Positions 42,801 to 47,547 of a stretch of DNA of 64,000 nt are shown one piece after another. This DNA comes from Chrysaora quinquecirrha (lineage: Eukaryota; Cnidaria; Scyphozoa; Semaeostomeae; Pelagiidae). Within the stretch, counting starts at the first letter, position 1. The number at the start of each line of letters is the position of its first letter. Where the stretch lies: contig JACTAT010000004.1 of the NCBI GenBank assembly GCA_014526335.1, positions 3,005,459-3,069,458 of the forward strand, in the 5' to 3' direction. The notes under the pieces are model-generated. The model ran no database searches. It was not told the origin of the DNA and was given only the letters and a program-made list of their open reading frames with translations. Both the position numbers and the translations under genes were made by a program.

Positions 42801-43598
42801 CCTTGGTTCCGTTCTTAATTTATCAGAAAGAATCTCTTTCTCTTCCTCCAGTTTTGTAACTTCTAACTCCCTTCTTGTTATTTCTTGCTCTTTTTCTGAT
42901 AACGCTTTCTGTGCAGCTTTCAGCTCATGCACATTACGTGCAATTTGGATCCTTGCATCTCTAATCACCCTTTGTGTCTCTCTATCATGTTCCTCTTTTA
43001 ATTTTCTAATTAACTCAACTTTTTCTGCCTCTGAGGCCATCTTCTGCTTATATAACTCCTCCAGCTGACTTTTCTGTTTCTTAAATTCATTGACTTCTTG
43101 TCTTAATTTAAAATCATTGTCATTAACATCTTTATTTTTACTACTTAATTCTCTCCTCAGTTTCTCTTCTAGCTGTCTCAACGAGAACTCTTTATCTTCC
43201 AGCATCATTTTCTTAGTCGTTTTTAGTTCTTCATCCTTGAATTTAATTATATGCTTAATTTCTATTTCTTTCTCTTTCTGTAAACTTTCCCTGAGTTTTT
43301 TAATTTCATGCTCATGTTCAAGTTTTTGTTTGTGGCTGAATGACCCAGCAGCCAAGGCTTTCTCCTTGTCAAATTCATCTTTTAACCGTTTAATATCAGC
43401 AACTTTATCCCTGTGAACTTGTTTTGACTTTGCTTTCTCAATCTCTAGCTCTGACTTTAATCTTGCAATATGTTGCCGTAACTCATCGTTCGCTCTTTTC
43501 AGATTTGTTGATGAGTTTGTTGTCGACGTCGGAGAGTAAACAGGCAGTCTACTTCGCTTAGGCCCGCCAATTGAAGAAGATATTGTGGGGGAAGGCAT
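15727..43598 (-). CDS. RIMBP: RIM-binding protein (RIM-BP), complete multi-exon gene
   Basis: A presynaptic active-zone scaffold. Family members use SH3 domains to bind PxxP motifs in RIM and in voltage-gated calcium-channel tails, holding channels near vesicles. Coding pieces in transcript order are: 43598-42780, 41582-41478, 40689-40543, 39607-39419, 38481-38374, 37805-37671, 37278-37150, 36938-36855, 34936-34853, 33989-33900, 33024-32902, 32123-31979, 31013-30960, 30869-30780, 30225-29609, 28795-28720, 28233-28189, 27639-27604, 27083-27003, 25949-25830, 25027-24686 (possibly two exons), 23021-22737, 21918-21602, 21098-19412, 17876-17566, 16624-16553, 15852-15727. All joins use GT-AG and phases match throughout, giving about 2,120 residues. 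Domains: coiled coil ~1-670, SH3-I ~930-996, FN3 x3 ~1095-1390, SH3-II ~1855-1918, SH3-III ~2036-2098. The order matches vertebrate RIM-BPs. Least certain are the exon 12 acceptor, exon 13 and the donor of exon 24. Confidence 0.93.
16020..16130 (+). repeat. Three ~33-bp tandem units in RIM-BP intron
   Basis: ggtacccttggctaca, ggtacccttggtcaga and gatacccttggctaga start successive units with related sequence (atttttac, atttctac, atttccaa) in between. No coding meaning is seen. Confidence 0.5.
16553..16624 (-). CDS. RIMBP: RIM-BP exon: middle of SH3-III
   Basis: Twenty-four codons, phase 0-0, [10 protein letters not shown] then [11 protein letters not shown], between CTTTCCAG and GTAAGT. This is the RT-loop to distal-loop part of SH3-III and carries the family motif FG(D/E)xDEDGFY. 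It joins in frame to the exons on both sides. Confidence 0.93.
17150..17240 (+). repeat. Short cagtcagtaaaaagt tandem repeat
   Basis: A run of agtcagt and aaaagtcagta words in an intron. A ten-base G run follows at about 17,364-17,373. Both are simple-sequence features. Confidence 0.5.
17566..17876 (-). CDS. RIMBP: RIM-BP exon: linker and start of SH3-III
   Basis: After CTCATCAG (phase 1 in), a polar S/N/Q-rich linker leads to [23 protein letters not shown], the ALYDYDP start of SH3-III, then the donor GTAAAT (phase 0 out). In vertebrate RIM-BPs SH3-III is also introduced by an RRM-ALYDYDP segment. Confidence 0.93.
18415..18930. repeat. Foldback sequence in RIM-BP intron
   Basis: 18,420-18,510 and 18,838-18,925 are inverted copies sharing gaccttttcaaag, tctgg and tttttctggaaaatggtaga. 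About 330 bp lies between the arms. A short tandem duplication (cacgcactaaacgtgaattt) lies at 18,725-18,765. Element ends were not resolved. Confidence 0.55.
19083..19215. repeat. Interspersed repeat H (catctgggta / gaggagtgtcag family)
   Basis: Shares gacactcctcagagtataa, acgtcagaaatag and acccagatgagg with copies at 32,575-32,735, 41,100-41,420 and 59,190-59,455. Coding capacity is absent. Confidence 0.6.
19412..21098 (-). CDS. RIMBP: RIM-BP large exon: acidic linker and SH3-II
   Basis: A 1,687-bp exon following TTTAATAG and ending at GTAAGT. About 460 residues are an acidic, S/D/E/N-rich, probably disordered linker with no domain I recognise. SH3-II follows at roughly 19,511-19,706: F-I-A-L-F-S-Y-D-P, then [24 protein letters not shown] and [10 protein letters not shown]. 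The MSPN insert after YDP is typical of RIM-BP SH3-II. Phase 0 in, phase 1 out. Confidence 0.95.
21602..21918 (-). CDS. RIMBP: RIM-BP exon: third FN3 domain
   Basis: Starts after TTTCCTAG (phase 1) with [10 protein letters not shown] and shows the FN3 pattern: [18 protein letters not shown], then [14 protein letters not shown]. The phase-0 end is uncertain: TCG|GTTTAC is a weak donor, and TTT|GTAGTA 45 bases further on also keeps the frame. Confidence 0.88.
21977..22272. mobile_element. MITE family A copy in RIM-BP intron
   Basis: Contains acattgtttgtcaacattt at one end, gcaagcgaaaaatgcttgac and gacgtgcccaaacgg inside, and gtttgatcgtttttccag at the other end. The ends are eroded. Confidence 0.65.
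22690..22735. repeat. 25-bp tandem duplication abutting a splice donor
   Basis: cctttattaaaaaccc followed by ttagca occurs twice directly downstream of the FN3-2 exon donor. One unit ends gcatgc and the other gcatac, so the donor-proximal sequence is present in two versions. Confidence 0.7.
22737..23021 (-). CDS. RIMBP: RIM-BP exon: second FN3 domain
   Basis: After [30 protein letters not shown] opens the domain, followed by [14 protein letters not shown]. The exon ends at GAAG|GTATGC. Vertebrate RIM-BP FN3-2 has the same (A)PS-LRVDNIT lead-in. Phase 1-1. Confidence 0.93.
23501..23751. mobile_element. Foldback MITE with near-complete palindromic arms
   Basis: Left arm gtatcgcactacctttccca pairs with right arm tggtgcgatac (reversed). 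The arms then match through aaatggcggctagctgtgg, ggcctaaagcaagcta and acaaagacaac to a central AT-rich loop with gattaatgattaaagc. About 110 bp per arm. It sits in the intron upstream of FN3-2. Confidence 0.75.
24295..24375. repeat. Short ctg/ttg microsatellite
   Basis: gctgctgctgctgtggttg followed by ttgttgttgctg, in an intron; not coding. Confidence 0.5.
24686..25027 (-). CDS. RIMBP: RIM-BP exon(s): first FN3 domain
   Basis: After TTTATTATAG (phase 1) the frame reads [30 protein letters not shown] and R-T-K-A-I-V, an FN3 fold up to the E strand, then W-V-R-A-T-V-V-P-S before the donor GTAAGA. A good donor (AAA|GTAAGT, exon base 24,834) and a possible acceptor (GCGAAG, exon resuming at 24,776) delimit a 57-base stretch that is divisible by three and free of stops. 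It is either a minute intron or an in-frame insert relative to vertebrate FN3-1. Confidence 0.85.
25543..25797. mobile_element. MITE family A copy in RIM-BP intron
   Basis: Ends gtttggcaagggcc directly before TAA. The interior has tcgtcaagcaaaatgtttta, gcgtcaagcacaaaatgttt and ttggccacggtg. The left end is worn. Confidence 0.7.
25830..25949 (-). CDS. RIMBP: RIM-BP exon between SH3-I and FN3-1
   Basis: Forty codons, phase 1-1, between TTTGCTTAG and [18 protein letters not shown], then [15 protein letters not shown]. An acidic linker. One of four successive symmetric phase-1 exons, any of which could be skipped without breaking the frame. Confidence 0.85.
26440..26815 (+). repeat. Interspersed repeat I with internal ~125-bp duplication
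   Basis: Shares ctttgtcagctaatttatgc, cctactatgca, ccgaaggacggcag, tcacccatccagatgctgac and acacgaccaagcttaac with 34,206-34,446. The segment from gtgagttgtttagtca to gagaagcttggccac is present twice here and once in the other copy. Confidence 0.7.
27003..27083 (-). CDS. RIMBP: RIM-BP linker exon
   Basis: Phase 1-1, 81 bp, between TTCTTAG and [19 protein letters not shown], then Q-H-F-Q-Q-P-E-N-D. The acceptor chosen keeps the frame; an AG four bases downstream would not. Confidence 0.75.
27604..27639 (-). CDS. RIMBP: RIM-BP micro-exon (36 bp)
   Basis: Between ATACTTAG and [17 protein letters not shown], phase 1-1, an acidic linker. Found from splice signals, phase continuity and composition; too short to be found by ORF length. 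Confidence 0.7.
27741..28077. mobile_element. MITE family G, GGGTGTGTTTGATTGG termini
   Basis: Begins GGGTGTGTTTGATTGGTAA and ends with its complement, TTACCAATCAAACACACCC, each bordered by ATA. The 3-bp duplication and TIR resemble Tourist/PIF-Harbinger MITEs. 337 bp, no ORF, in a RIM-BP intron. Confidence 0.82.
28189..28233 (-). CDS. RIMBP: RIM-BP micro-exon (45 bp)
   Basis: Between TTTCCAG and [21 protein letters not shown], phase 1-1. Joins SH3-I to the FN3 block. Confidence 0.75.
28720..28795 (-). CDS. RIMBP: RIM-BP exon: second half of SH3-I
   Basis: After [29 protein letters not shown], then V-E-K-V-T and the donor GTATGT. It completes SH3-I with the canonical GLVPSNFVE end. Phase 0 in, 1 out. 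The position of the SH3-splitting intron, after ..GDLDE, is equivalent in placement to the split of SH3-III after DEDGFYA. Confidence 0.93.
28876..29005. mobile_element. Partial MITE family A copy
   Basis: Contains ggcactggctaaatcatc, a duplicated acagtgttggtca and cttacgtcaagcataaaaca. Truncated on the right, where a purine-rich stretch begins. Confidence 0.5.
29121..29199. repeat. Perfect 33-bp inverted repeat with 13-base loop
   Basis: Left arm 29,121-29,153 (ctttctttcttgttttta ... ggccctg) is exactly complementary to right arm 29,167-29,199. The loop is gcaaccaaggtgt. It lies in an intron next to degenerate ggatc(a/g)gatccacttt repeats at 29,262-29,343. Confidence 0.85.
29609..30225 (-). 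CDS. RIMBP: RIM-BP exon: acidic linker and first half of SH3-I
   Basis: Starts after TTCGTTATAG in phase 1. About 164 residues of acidic and polar linker ([15 protein letters not shown]) precede SH3-[37 protein letters not shown], ending at GAG|GTAAAA. The YDP(Y/F)...SPN pattern is the RIM-BP SH3-I signature. Confidence 0.93.
30780..30869 (-). CDS. RIMBP: RIM-BP exon upstream of SH3-I
   Basis: Between CTTTTTTTAG and GTATGC, phase 1-1: [13 protein letters not shown], then [15 protein letters not shown]. Acidic linker. Confidence 0.82.
30960..31013 (-). CDS. RIMBP: RIM-BP small exon (boundary uncertain)
   Basis: Donor GTAAGC is clear. The acceptor at GCAG (exon from 31,013) fits the incoming phase and gives [17 protein letters not shown]. 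The pyrimidine tract is weak, and the frame is also open further upstream ([13 protein letters not shown]). The hexanucleotide array begins about 60 bp away. Confidence 0.6.
31070..31925 (+). repeat. (AAACAT)n hexanucleotide array with higher-order structure
   Basis: Hundreds of bases of aaacat with aaacatgaacat variants. The non-hexamer words attaataaaaataaacat and aacaaaagcataacat recur about every 120-175 bp (near 31,159, 31,291, 31,410, 31,585 and 31,739), so the array grew by duplicating blocks. The long minus-strand M-F-M-F frames are the repeat itself. It fills nearly all of one RIM-BP intron. Confidence 0.92.
31979..32123 (-). CDS. RIMBP: RIM-BP exon 12; acceptor next to or inside a MITE end
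   Basis: Reads [15 protein letters not shown], then R-P-H-T-P-V-Q-A-Q and R-E-E-V-V-P, ending at CAA|GTAGGT (phase 1). The listed start uses an acceptor at CTACAAG with a poor pyrimidine tract. An alternative acceptor at GACAG (exon from 32,171) keeps the same frame and would add [16 protein letters not shown], ten or more of these codons coming from a mariner-like MITE TIR. Confidence 0.75.
32139..32362. mobile_element. Mariner-like foldback MITE, TA-flanked (copy 1)
   Basis: TA-bounded element with left end GAGGTTTCCACAAAAGATGG and right end ending CTTTTGCGGAAGCGTC. The arms meet again at ctgggaataatttcctt and its complement. The TIR includes aaaagatggcgg, which contains an AAGATGGCGGC-like YY1-type site. 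Its end is 14-16 bp from the RIM-BP exon 12 acceptor. Confidence 0.82.
32575..32735. repeat. Interspersed repeat H (copy)
   Basis: Contains catctgggtatattccgcc, tttctgacgtttatac and gtgtcagacgaaaaatg in the orientation opposite to 19,083-19,215. Confidence 0.6.
32745..32877. mobile_element. Right half of a MITE family A copy
   Basis: caaaacaataaacattgttc and tttgatcctttggccaggg end at GGGTC, directly before TAA. The left half is missing. Confidence 0.6.
32902..33024 (-). CDS. RIMBP: RIM-BP coiled-coil exon
   Basis: Between TTTTGCAG and GTAAGG, phase 0-0, 41 codons: [14 protein letters not shown], then [12 protein letters not shown]. Heptad pattern of leucines; last block of the N-terminal coil. 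Confidence 0.9.
33144..33320 (+). mobile_element. tRNA-derived SINE, copy 1
   Basis: tRNA-like head with A-box-like TGGCCTCGTGG and an exact B box GGTTCGAGCCC, an unrelated body (ctcgattagttaacc, tactgagatcctag) and a (ttcacc)n tail. Two more copies lie at 39,031-39,200 (minus) and 57,582-57,764 (plus). Not a functional tRNA: no acceptor-stem pairing is apparent. Confidence 0.88.
33900..33989 (-). CDS. RIMBP: RIM-BP coiled-coil exon
   Basis: Between TTTTAAAG and GTAAGT, phase 0-0, 30 codons: [10 protein letters not shown], then [14 protein letters not shown]. Confidence 0.88.
34206..34446 (+). repeat. Interspersed repeat I (copy 2)
   Basis: Matches 26,440-26,690 from the gttg-rich start through ccgaaggacggcag and tgctgacctcacacgaccaa to gagaagctt, but has only one copy of the internal unit. 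Confidence 0.7.
34853..34936 (-). CDS. RIMBP: RIM-BP coiled-coil exon
   Basis: Between AAATGTAG and GTAAGT, phase 0-0, 28 codons: [14 protein letters not shown], then T-E-R-I-N-K-R-L. Confidence 0.88.
35093..36080. mobile_element. ~1-kb MITE family E carrying a 22-bp minisatellite
   Basis: The left end AGCCTGTTTTCCATTTAGCC follows TTA, and the right end (complement AGCCTGGCTTCAATATAGC) precedes TTA. Both ends continue with inverted aagtggctgtgctagtgctg- and gctgtacc-type sequence. The left interior has a ~64-bp tandem duplication (gtacgtggctgtg). The right interior is the minisatellite listed separately. TTA duplication suggests PIF/Harbinger ancestry. In a RIM-BP intron. Confidence 0.85.
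35469..35982 (+). repeat. 22-bp minisatellite, about 23 units
   Basis: Unit gtccagctacggtagagc plus aact, with scattered variants (tttcagc, gctagagcatg). It starts just after a ctaccgcggtag palindrome. Reading frames across it encode repeats such as Q-L-S-S-Y-G-R-A and are artefacts of the 22-bp period. Confidence 0.95.
36342..36624. mobile_element. MITE family A, full-length reference copy
   Basis: 283 bp; left end GGCCCTGGCCAAACGATC, right end GTTTGGCAAGAGCC, TAA on both sides. The interior is a loose palindrome of caaacattt, gcttgacaagcaaa and tttttgcttgacgcaa words. No ORF. A second, partial right half follows at 36,630-36,710. Confidence 0.88.
36855..36938 (-). CDS. RIMBP: RIM-BP coiled-coil exon
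   Basis: Between TTGATGTAAG and GTATGT, phase 0-0, 28 codons: [14 protein letters not shown], then [11 protein letters not shown]. The double tryptophan is unusual for a coil. Confidence 0.75.
37150..37278 (-). CDS. RIMBP: RIM-BP coiled-coil exon 7 (duplicate of exon 6)
   Basis: Between CAATTTTAG and GTGTGT, phase 0-0, 43 codons: [28 protein letters not shown]. Its sequence parallels the preceding exon at 37,671-37,805 almost position for position. Confidence 0.9.
37671..37805 (-). CDS. RIMBP: RIM-BP coiled-coil exon 6
   Basis: Between ATTGTAG and GTTAGT, phase 0-0, 45 codons: [28 protein letters not shown]. Highly charged coil. Confidence 0.9.
37945..38163. mobile_element. Mariner-like foldback MITE, TA-flanked (copy 2)
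   Basis: Same family as 32,139-32,362: gaggtttccgcaaaagatgg at the left, cttttgcggaagcgtc at the right, TA on both sides, and inner arms ctgggaataatttcctta. In another RIM-BP intron. Confidence 0.82.
38374..38481 (-). CDS. RIMBP: RIM-BP coiled-coil exon
   Basis: Between GTTATTTTAG and GTAAGT, phase 0-0, 36 codons: [14 protein letters not shown], then [11 protein letters not shown]. Confidence 0.9.
38959..39404. mobile_element. MITE family A split by a SINE
   Basis: Left part agccctggccaaaagatc to caatgttttac; right part resumes at ttttaccgtttggccacg and ends gtttgatcgtttggcagg. The SINE at 39,031-39,200 interrupts it with a TTTTAC duplication. The right end is about 14 bp from the RIM-BP exon 4 donor. 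Confidence 0.85.
39031..39200 (-). mobile_element. tRNA-derived SINE, copy 2, inserted in a MITE
   Basis: Minus orientation. The B box appears as GGGCTCGAACCC on the plus strand. The tail is ggtgaaggtgaa at the left. A direct TTTTAC lies on each side (39,025-39,030 and 39,201-39,206). It therefore inserted after the host MITE. Confidence 0.9.
39419..39607 (-). CDS. RIMBP: RIM-BP coiled-coil exon with conserved QRARDLAE motif
   Basis: Between TTGTTTCAG and GTAAGG, phase 0-0, 63 codons. [11 protein letters not shown], then [10 protein letters not shown], corresponds to a conserved segment of the N-terminal coil of vertebrate RIM-BP1/TSPOAP1. That ties these coil exons to the SH3-containing part of the gene. 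Confidence 0.93.
39753..40210. mobile_element. MITE family B, composite copy
   Basis: Starts AGGCCTGGCTAAACTAG and ends CTAGTTTAGCCAGGCC next to TTA. A further left-type end (gctgtggctaaactacagg, ~39,685) and an internal right-type end (gtctcctagtttagcc, ~40,020) show two nested or recombined copies. Interior words: gacatgtctcc, ttggagacaacagaaaca. It abuts a family A copy at 40,211. Confidence 0.75.
40215..40498. mobile_element. MITE family A, full-length copy
   Basis: GGCTGTGGCCAAACGACC to GTTTGGCCAGGGCC, TAA on both sides, 284 bp. It shares the TTAAGG junction with the family B element on its left. Confidence 0.87.
40543..40689 (-). CDS. RIMBP: RIM-BP coiled-coil exon
   Basis: Between TTTTCTAG and GTAAGT, phase 0-0, 49 codons: [20 protein letters not shown], then E-K-A-K-R-L-Q-D-E. 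Matches the LKRKNAELxxxAKRLEERA segment of vertebrate RIM-BP1. Confidence 0.93.
41100..41420. repeat. Two interspersed repeat H copies in inverted orientation
   Basis: 41,158 tgacattcctcagagtaaca and 41,309 gtctgtttctgacattcata with ctgaggagtgtcagac are reverse-oriented copies. The second also carries gcacatctgggtatgaattc. Together they may form one foldback element. Confidence 0.6.
41478..41582 (-). CDS. RIMBP: RIM-BP coiled-coil exon
   Basis: Between TGAGCAG and GTGAGT, phase 0-0, 35 codons: [18 protein letters not shown], then L-E-R-D-N-S-L. Confidence 0.88.
41756..42159. mobile_element. MITE family D, GRGCCTGTTTACATGG termini
   Basis: Left end GAGCCTGTTTACATGGAGGC, right end GCCTCCATGTAAACAGGCCC, TTA on each side; the arms continue with gggccagccc. 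404 bp. GGGCCTGTTTACATGG-type TIRs with TTA duplication fit Tourist/PIF-Harbinger MITEs. In the first RIM-BP intron. Confidence 0.88.
42780..43598 (-). CDS. RIMBP: RIM-BP first coding exon, N-terminal coiled coil
   Basis: ATG at 43,596-43,598 with A at -3. A short basic/serine head ([19 protein letters not shown]) is followed by about 240 residues of charged coiled coil ([21 protein letters not shown]). Ends at GAT|GTAAGT, phase 0. An upstream untranslated exon cannot be excluded. Confidence 0.9.
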
Positions 43599-44435
43599 AG
43601 TTACCTTTGTAATTTTATGGTTGTTAATTATCTCAACAAGGCGAGAAATTCATTACAATAGTTAGCTGGTGTAAATAAACCTCAAATAATCCTTCAAGAC
43701 CCGCTTTTCGAGTGATAGGCCGAAAGCGTCATTTCACTCACTCTACTGTACTATACATTGACACAAACCATTCAGACGGCTTTAATTTTCTTCTCAAAGC
43801 GATAAAATTCCGATCTATTATTAATCGATTCATCTTCTTCAGACATTCAGAGTGCTCTTTTTACAGTTTTAATGCTCATTTTCAAGCCATCTGGTTTTAA
43901 AAACAAGTTTTATTTGAACTCAGCAAGATTAAGAAAATCTCTGAATTTTAATCACCTTCAAATAGAAACAAACATGGCAGCGTTTCCATCAACAAAATCT
44001 CGTTACCAGGCTCTTTCTAGGATATGAAATCCCAAGGGGTCAGATTGGATTAGAGAGAAGGGCTTCAAGAAGGGGGGCAAAGAATGGGTACAAAGTCGAT
44101 AAAAAGATATACACACCAGGTTTTTTGTGTCGCTTCAAAGGTTGAAAGGTAGTAAAAAGTGTTCCAAAGTGTAAGTCATTTAAGTGCCTGCAACTTGCAT
44201 ATTGCAATCCTGAATTATAGCACGCTTAGCTGTACTGCCGAAATCTTTGAAACTTGCAGAAGCCGTGCGTTTACGATGGAAGAAACTCGCAATTTTTCCC
44301 CATTTTTTGGAGGAAAAATGTTTTCGCAAAGTTTTCTGTATGATTAAAAGTAACAGGCACTAAATTGTTTTTCATAAGAACAATTTCATAAGAACAAGAG
44401 CCTAGATTTTGCCCAGGTTTTAAGAACAAAGTAAG
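43599..44435. promoter_or_regulatory. RIM-BP upstream region
   Basis: Expected to hold the RIM-BP 5' UTR and promoter by position. No TATA box or other motif is convincing, and no coding exon was found. Confidence 0.3.
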
Positions 44436-45066
44436 AATAGGCAGGACGCAAATATCTGCAACAATCTAGCAAACTCCCTACTCACAAATTTTCCACTTGA
44501 TCTGAGTTTAATTTGATAAGGCGGATCGAAAGCTGTTTGGCGCTTTTTTGGGCGTGGTCTCTAACTCACGTGATCAATGATGTCATTTTTACCGGTTCGA
44601 AAAAATCAAAAATCGATATATCCTCACTTCAATGGTATCATTCGATAAGAAATGGAACACAGAGAAAAACATTCTAAAAGGTTTTGGCTATAAGATGCAC
44701 AGTTTATGAATTAAACGCTGTGGAAGGTGCTGCAGCAATTGAGTTCAGATGCGAGAAAATAATGGCTCAAAACACTAAAGCTTTGAGCCATAATAACAGC
44801 ATCAAATTATAACATTAAGAACATTAAACAGCAACAGAATAATGCAATAGAATGAATATTAAGTCATGTTGGGTTAGTGTTTAGAACTTTTATCAAATGA
44901 CATCTGTACCAGCATTGTGCTTGAAAATGAGTGCAAGCTTTCCTACTTATCGTCCTATTTCTGCTTGCAAATAAGGTGGTAACTGCCTTAAAGAAAAGCA
45001 ATGAGGCATCAACCTTCAAGCTGAGCCGCAACTGAAAAGCAGAGCATATTTGCATTGACCATCCTG

Positions 45067-45158
45067 TACGAAACTAGGCATTGCGGATTGATGGCGCACC
45101 CTTGCGCGCTAGCAGCAATAGCGTTTTCTCACCGCAATGCCTAGTTTCGCACACATCC
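45067..45158. repeat. Short hairpin MITE-like palindrome
   Basis: gtacgaaactaggcattgcgg and its inverted partner ccgcaatgcctagtttcgc enclose about 45 bases including gcgcacccttgcgcgc. It interrupts the larger inverted-arm element. Confidence 0.7.
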
Positions 45159-46197
45159 CAATCATGCCAAGTACTGCTGTTACCAACACGTTTACTGGCA
45201 ACAAACAAAAATTGAAAAGCATCCTGCATATCTAGACTTAATGAGAAAGGTATTTGGTGCGAGTCTGACAGGATATGAATTCACAAATATACGCGGTGAC
45301 CTAGTATACCAAGCTCTTCAACAAAGAATGTAAGGGAAAAGCAGTCCCATTTTGAGCAGGATCCAGCACCAATATAGATTGCATAGATGCAGTTAATACA
45401 TAGGTAAAAACAAAACACATTCATATTCTGCTTCAGTCTAATATGAGAAGGTAACTGCAGCTTAAGACCTCTTGAGAGCACGAGGAAATGGCGCAAAAGG
45501 AGAAAGGCACGCTGATCATGTCAAAAAATTGAAATTGGATGCATATGGAGTAGATCCATAGATATAATGGATGGATCCAGTTGGATAGATCAGACTGGAA
45601 ATTTATGAAGATGTTTCTAAAGACATGCACATTGCTGGACATTGTCATTTTTTAATGATGACAATGATTTTCTAAAAGAAGACTGCCAGACAGTTGGAAC
45701 AATCGTAGCAAATATTAGTATAGAAGAAGTTTTGAAGAATTTCCGTTCGTGAAGTTCAAGTTGTGAAGATTGATACCTCATTGCTTTACTTGAAGGCAGT
45801 TACCACCTTATTTGCAAGCAGAAATAGAACGAGAAATAGGAAAGCTTGCACTCATTTTCAAGCACAATGATGGTACAGATGTCATTTGATGGAAATACCA
45901 TCAATATGACGAAGAAGAAGGATGGAAAAGGAATGAAGAGCAAGATTTTCTGATGCCTCATTGGCTTACTTGAAGGCAGTTGCCACTTTACAATAATAGA
46001 AATATTTATACAGGTTAAAGCCTTTTCAATGCCAAAAGGCACTGTTATCAATTAGGGTCCTGTTTAAAAAAAGTAGATTAAATTATTAAAAATGAAAGTA
46101 ATTGCATCTCGGGTTAAGTACAATGTTCAATTATCTAATCTTATCTTAAAATGTAAAACAAATAGTCAAAATCGTTTATCATGTACTCTGTAGTGAA

Positions 46198-46749
46198 CTA
46201 GTTGTTCAAGAAATGTTCTTTCAGGCGATGTTTGAACTGAACCACCGATTTTAATTTCCGAATGTCAATTGACATTTCATTATAGCAAGAAGGACCTTGA
46301 AATCGAAATGATTTTCTTGCAGCCTCCGTTTTGACCTTTGGTAGGCGGAGGGTCGATGAATTTCGTCTTGTGTTGTATTTGTGATCCTCTTTCTCGAAAT
46401 ATGCTGCAAGATTTGGGATGGCAATTCCCTGCAAACATTTGAAAAACTGTATTGCTGCCTTGAATTTCTTTTGATTTTGTATGGTCATGAGTAAACACTC
46501 TTTGCAGCTCCTTGGTTGTTTATGAATGATCTTAATTGCGCTCCTTTGTAATCGTTCGAATTTATTCGCCATCGTATCTGAGACTTTGAGAACAGCAGTT
46601 GAACAATATAATATTTTAGGAAGAACAATAGCTTTGTAGACTGATTCAGCCGCGAAATTTGACAGTGGATATCTCATTCTCTTCAAGAGCCTTCTCTTCA
46701 AGAGCCGAACGGCCACGTTCTTTAGGGTCTTTTGTAGATGGTCATTCAT
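46198..46749 (-). mobile_element. Non-LTR retrotransposon reverse-transcriptase C-terminal fragment
   Basis: A 183-codon frame: V-Y-K-A-I-V-L-P-K-I-L-Y-C, then F-E-R-L-Q-R-S-A-I-K-I-I-H, Y-N-T-R-R-N-S-S-T-L, and F-K-H-R-L-K-E-H-F-L-N at the end. This succession (thumb, LQxxAxxII, YxTR, final FKxxLKxxL) is typical of the end of jockey/CR1-like LINE proteins. The catalytic core is absent, so this is a 5'-truncated copy, though the remaining frame is intact. Confidence 0.88.
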
Positions 46750-46794
46750 GTTAAGTGATGGATTATTATTTGCAAGCAGAATGACGAGAAATAG

Positions 46795-47076
46795 GAAAGC
46801 TTACCCGAAGTTTCTGAAGCATCCAAAAGTGAGGATTCGCCGAGCCCGAAAAAGAGAAAGAAAAGAAATGCGAGAAAGAGACCCAAACCAATTGTTCTTT
46901 GTGAACGTTTAAGAGATACTAATGAGGGTAATGACGATGTTGATAAAATAAAATGCATGCAGGACGACTCTGCAAACGATAAACTACAAACTGAAGCTAT
47001 GACTGGTAATGAAAGCGAATCGGAAGTATCCGACTTTCATTCCAGTGACGATTCTGACGCCGGCTGGTTCTTTTGA
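46795..47076 (+). CDS. 93-codon ORF of the inverted-arm element (NLS and acidic tail)
   Basis: Open frame following ...AAATAG, which may be a splice acceptor. E-S-L-P-E-V-S-E-A-S-K-S-E-D leads into a basic block P-K-K-R-K-K-R-N-A-R-K-R-P-K-P, an NLS-like segment, then an acidic serine-rich end S-E-V-S-D-F-H-S-S-D-D-S-D and A-G-W-F-F before TGA. There is no ATG until 40 codons before the end, so this is probably a terminal exon. It occupies the place where the other arm has only ~45 bp. Function unknown; it may be the remains of the element's own protein. Confidence 0.6.
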   Translation, partial: ESLPEVSEASKSEDSPSPKKRKKRNARKRPKPIVLCERLRDTNEGNDDVDKIKCMQDDSANDKLQTEAMTGNESESEVSDFHSSDDSDAGWFF

Positions 47077-47547
47077 AGGCAAGGTTCAGCATATAAAAGT
47101 TCTAAACACTAACCCGACATGACTTAAAATTCATTCTATTGCATTATTCTGTTGCTTTTTAATGTTCTTAATGTTAAATTTGATGCTGTTATTATTGGCT
47201 GAAAGCTTTAGTGCTTTGAGCCATTATTTTCTCGCATCAGAACTCAATCGCTGCGGCACCTTCTACAGCGTTTAATTCATAAACCGTGGGTCTGATAGCC
47301 AAGGCCTTTTAGAATGTTTTTCTCGGCGTTCCATTTCCTATCGAATGGTACCATTGAAATGAGGAAATGTTGATTTTTGATTTTTTCGAACCGGTAAAAA
47401 TGACGTCATCGATCACGTGACTTAGAGACCACGCCCAAAAAAGCGCCAAACGGCTTTCGAACCGCCTTGTCAAGTTAAACTCAGATCAAGTGGAAAATTT
47501 GTGATTAGGCAGTTTGCTAGATGGTTACAGATATTTCCCTGCCTATC

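Larger units (their letters stand above)
44436..47547. mobile_element. ~3.1-kb element with ~440-bp inverted arms
   Basis: 44,436-44,890 and 47,107-47,547 are inverted copies, alike across more than 400 bp (gcagatatttg, tttccacttgatctgagttt, acgcccaaaaaagcgccaaa, cgaaccggtaaaaatgac, ttgagccattattttctcgc). Outer edges are near taggcagg/cctgccta; no target duplication was settled. Inside are a gcaagcagaaatag-type segment repeated three times, a small palindrome, a non-LTR fragment and a 93-codon plus-strand ORF. Superfamily unknown. Confidence 0.8.

Noticed and set aside
43090..43416. 108-codon plus-strand S/L-rich frame
   Set aside because: Antisense shadow of the RIM-BP coiled-coil exon.
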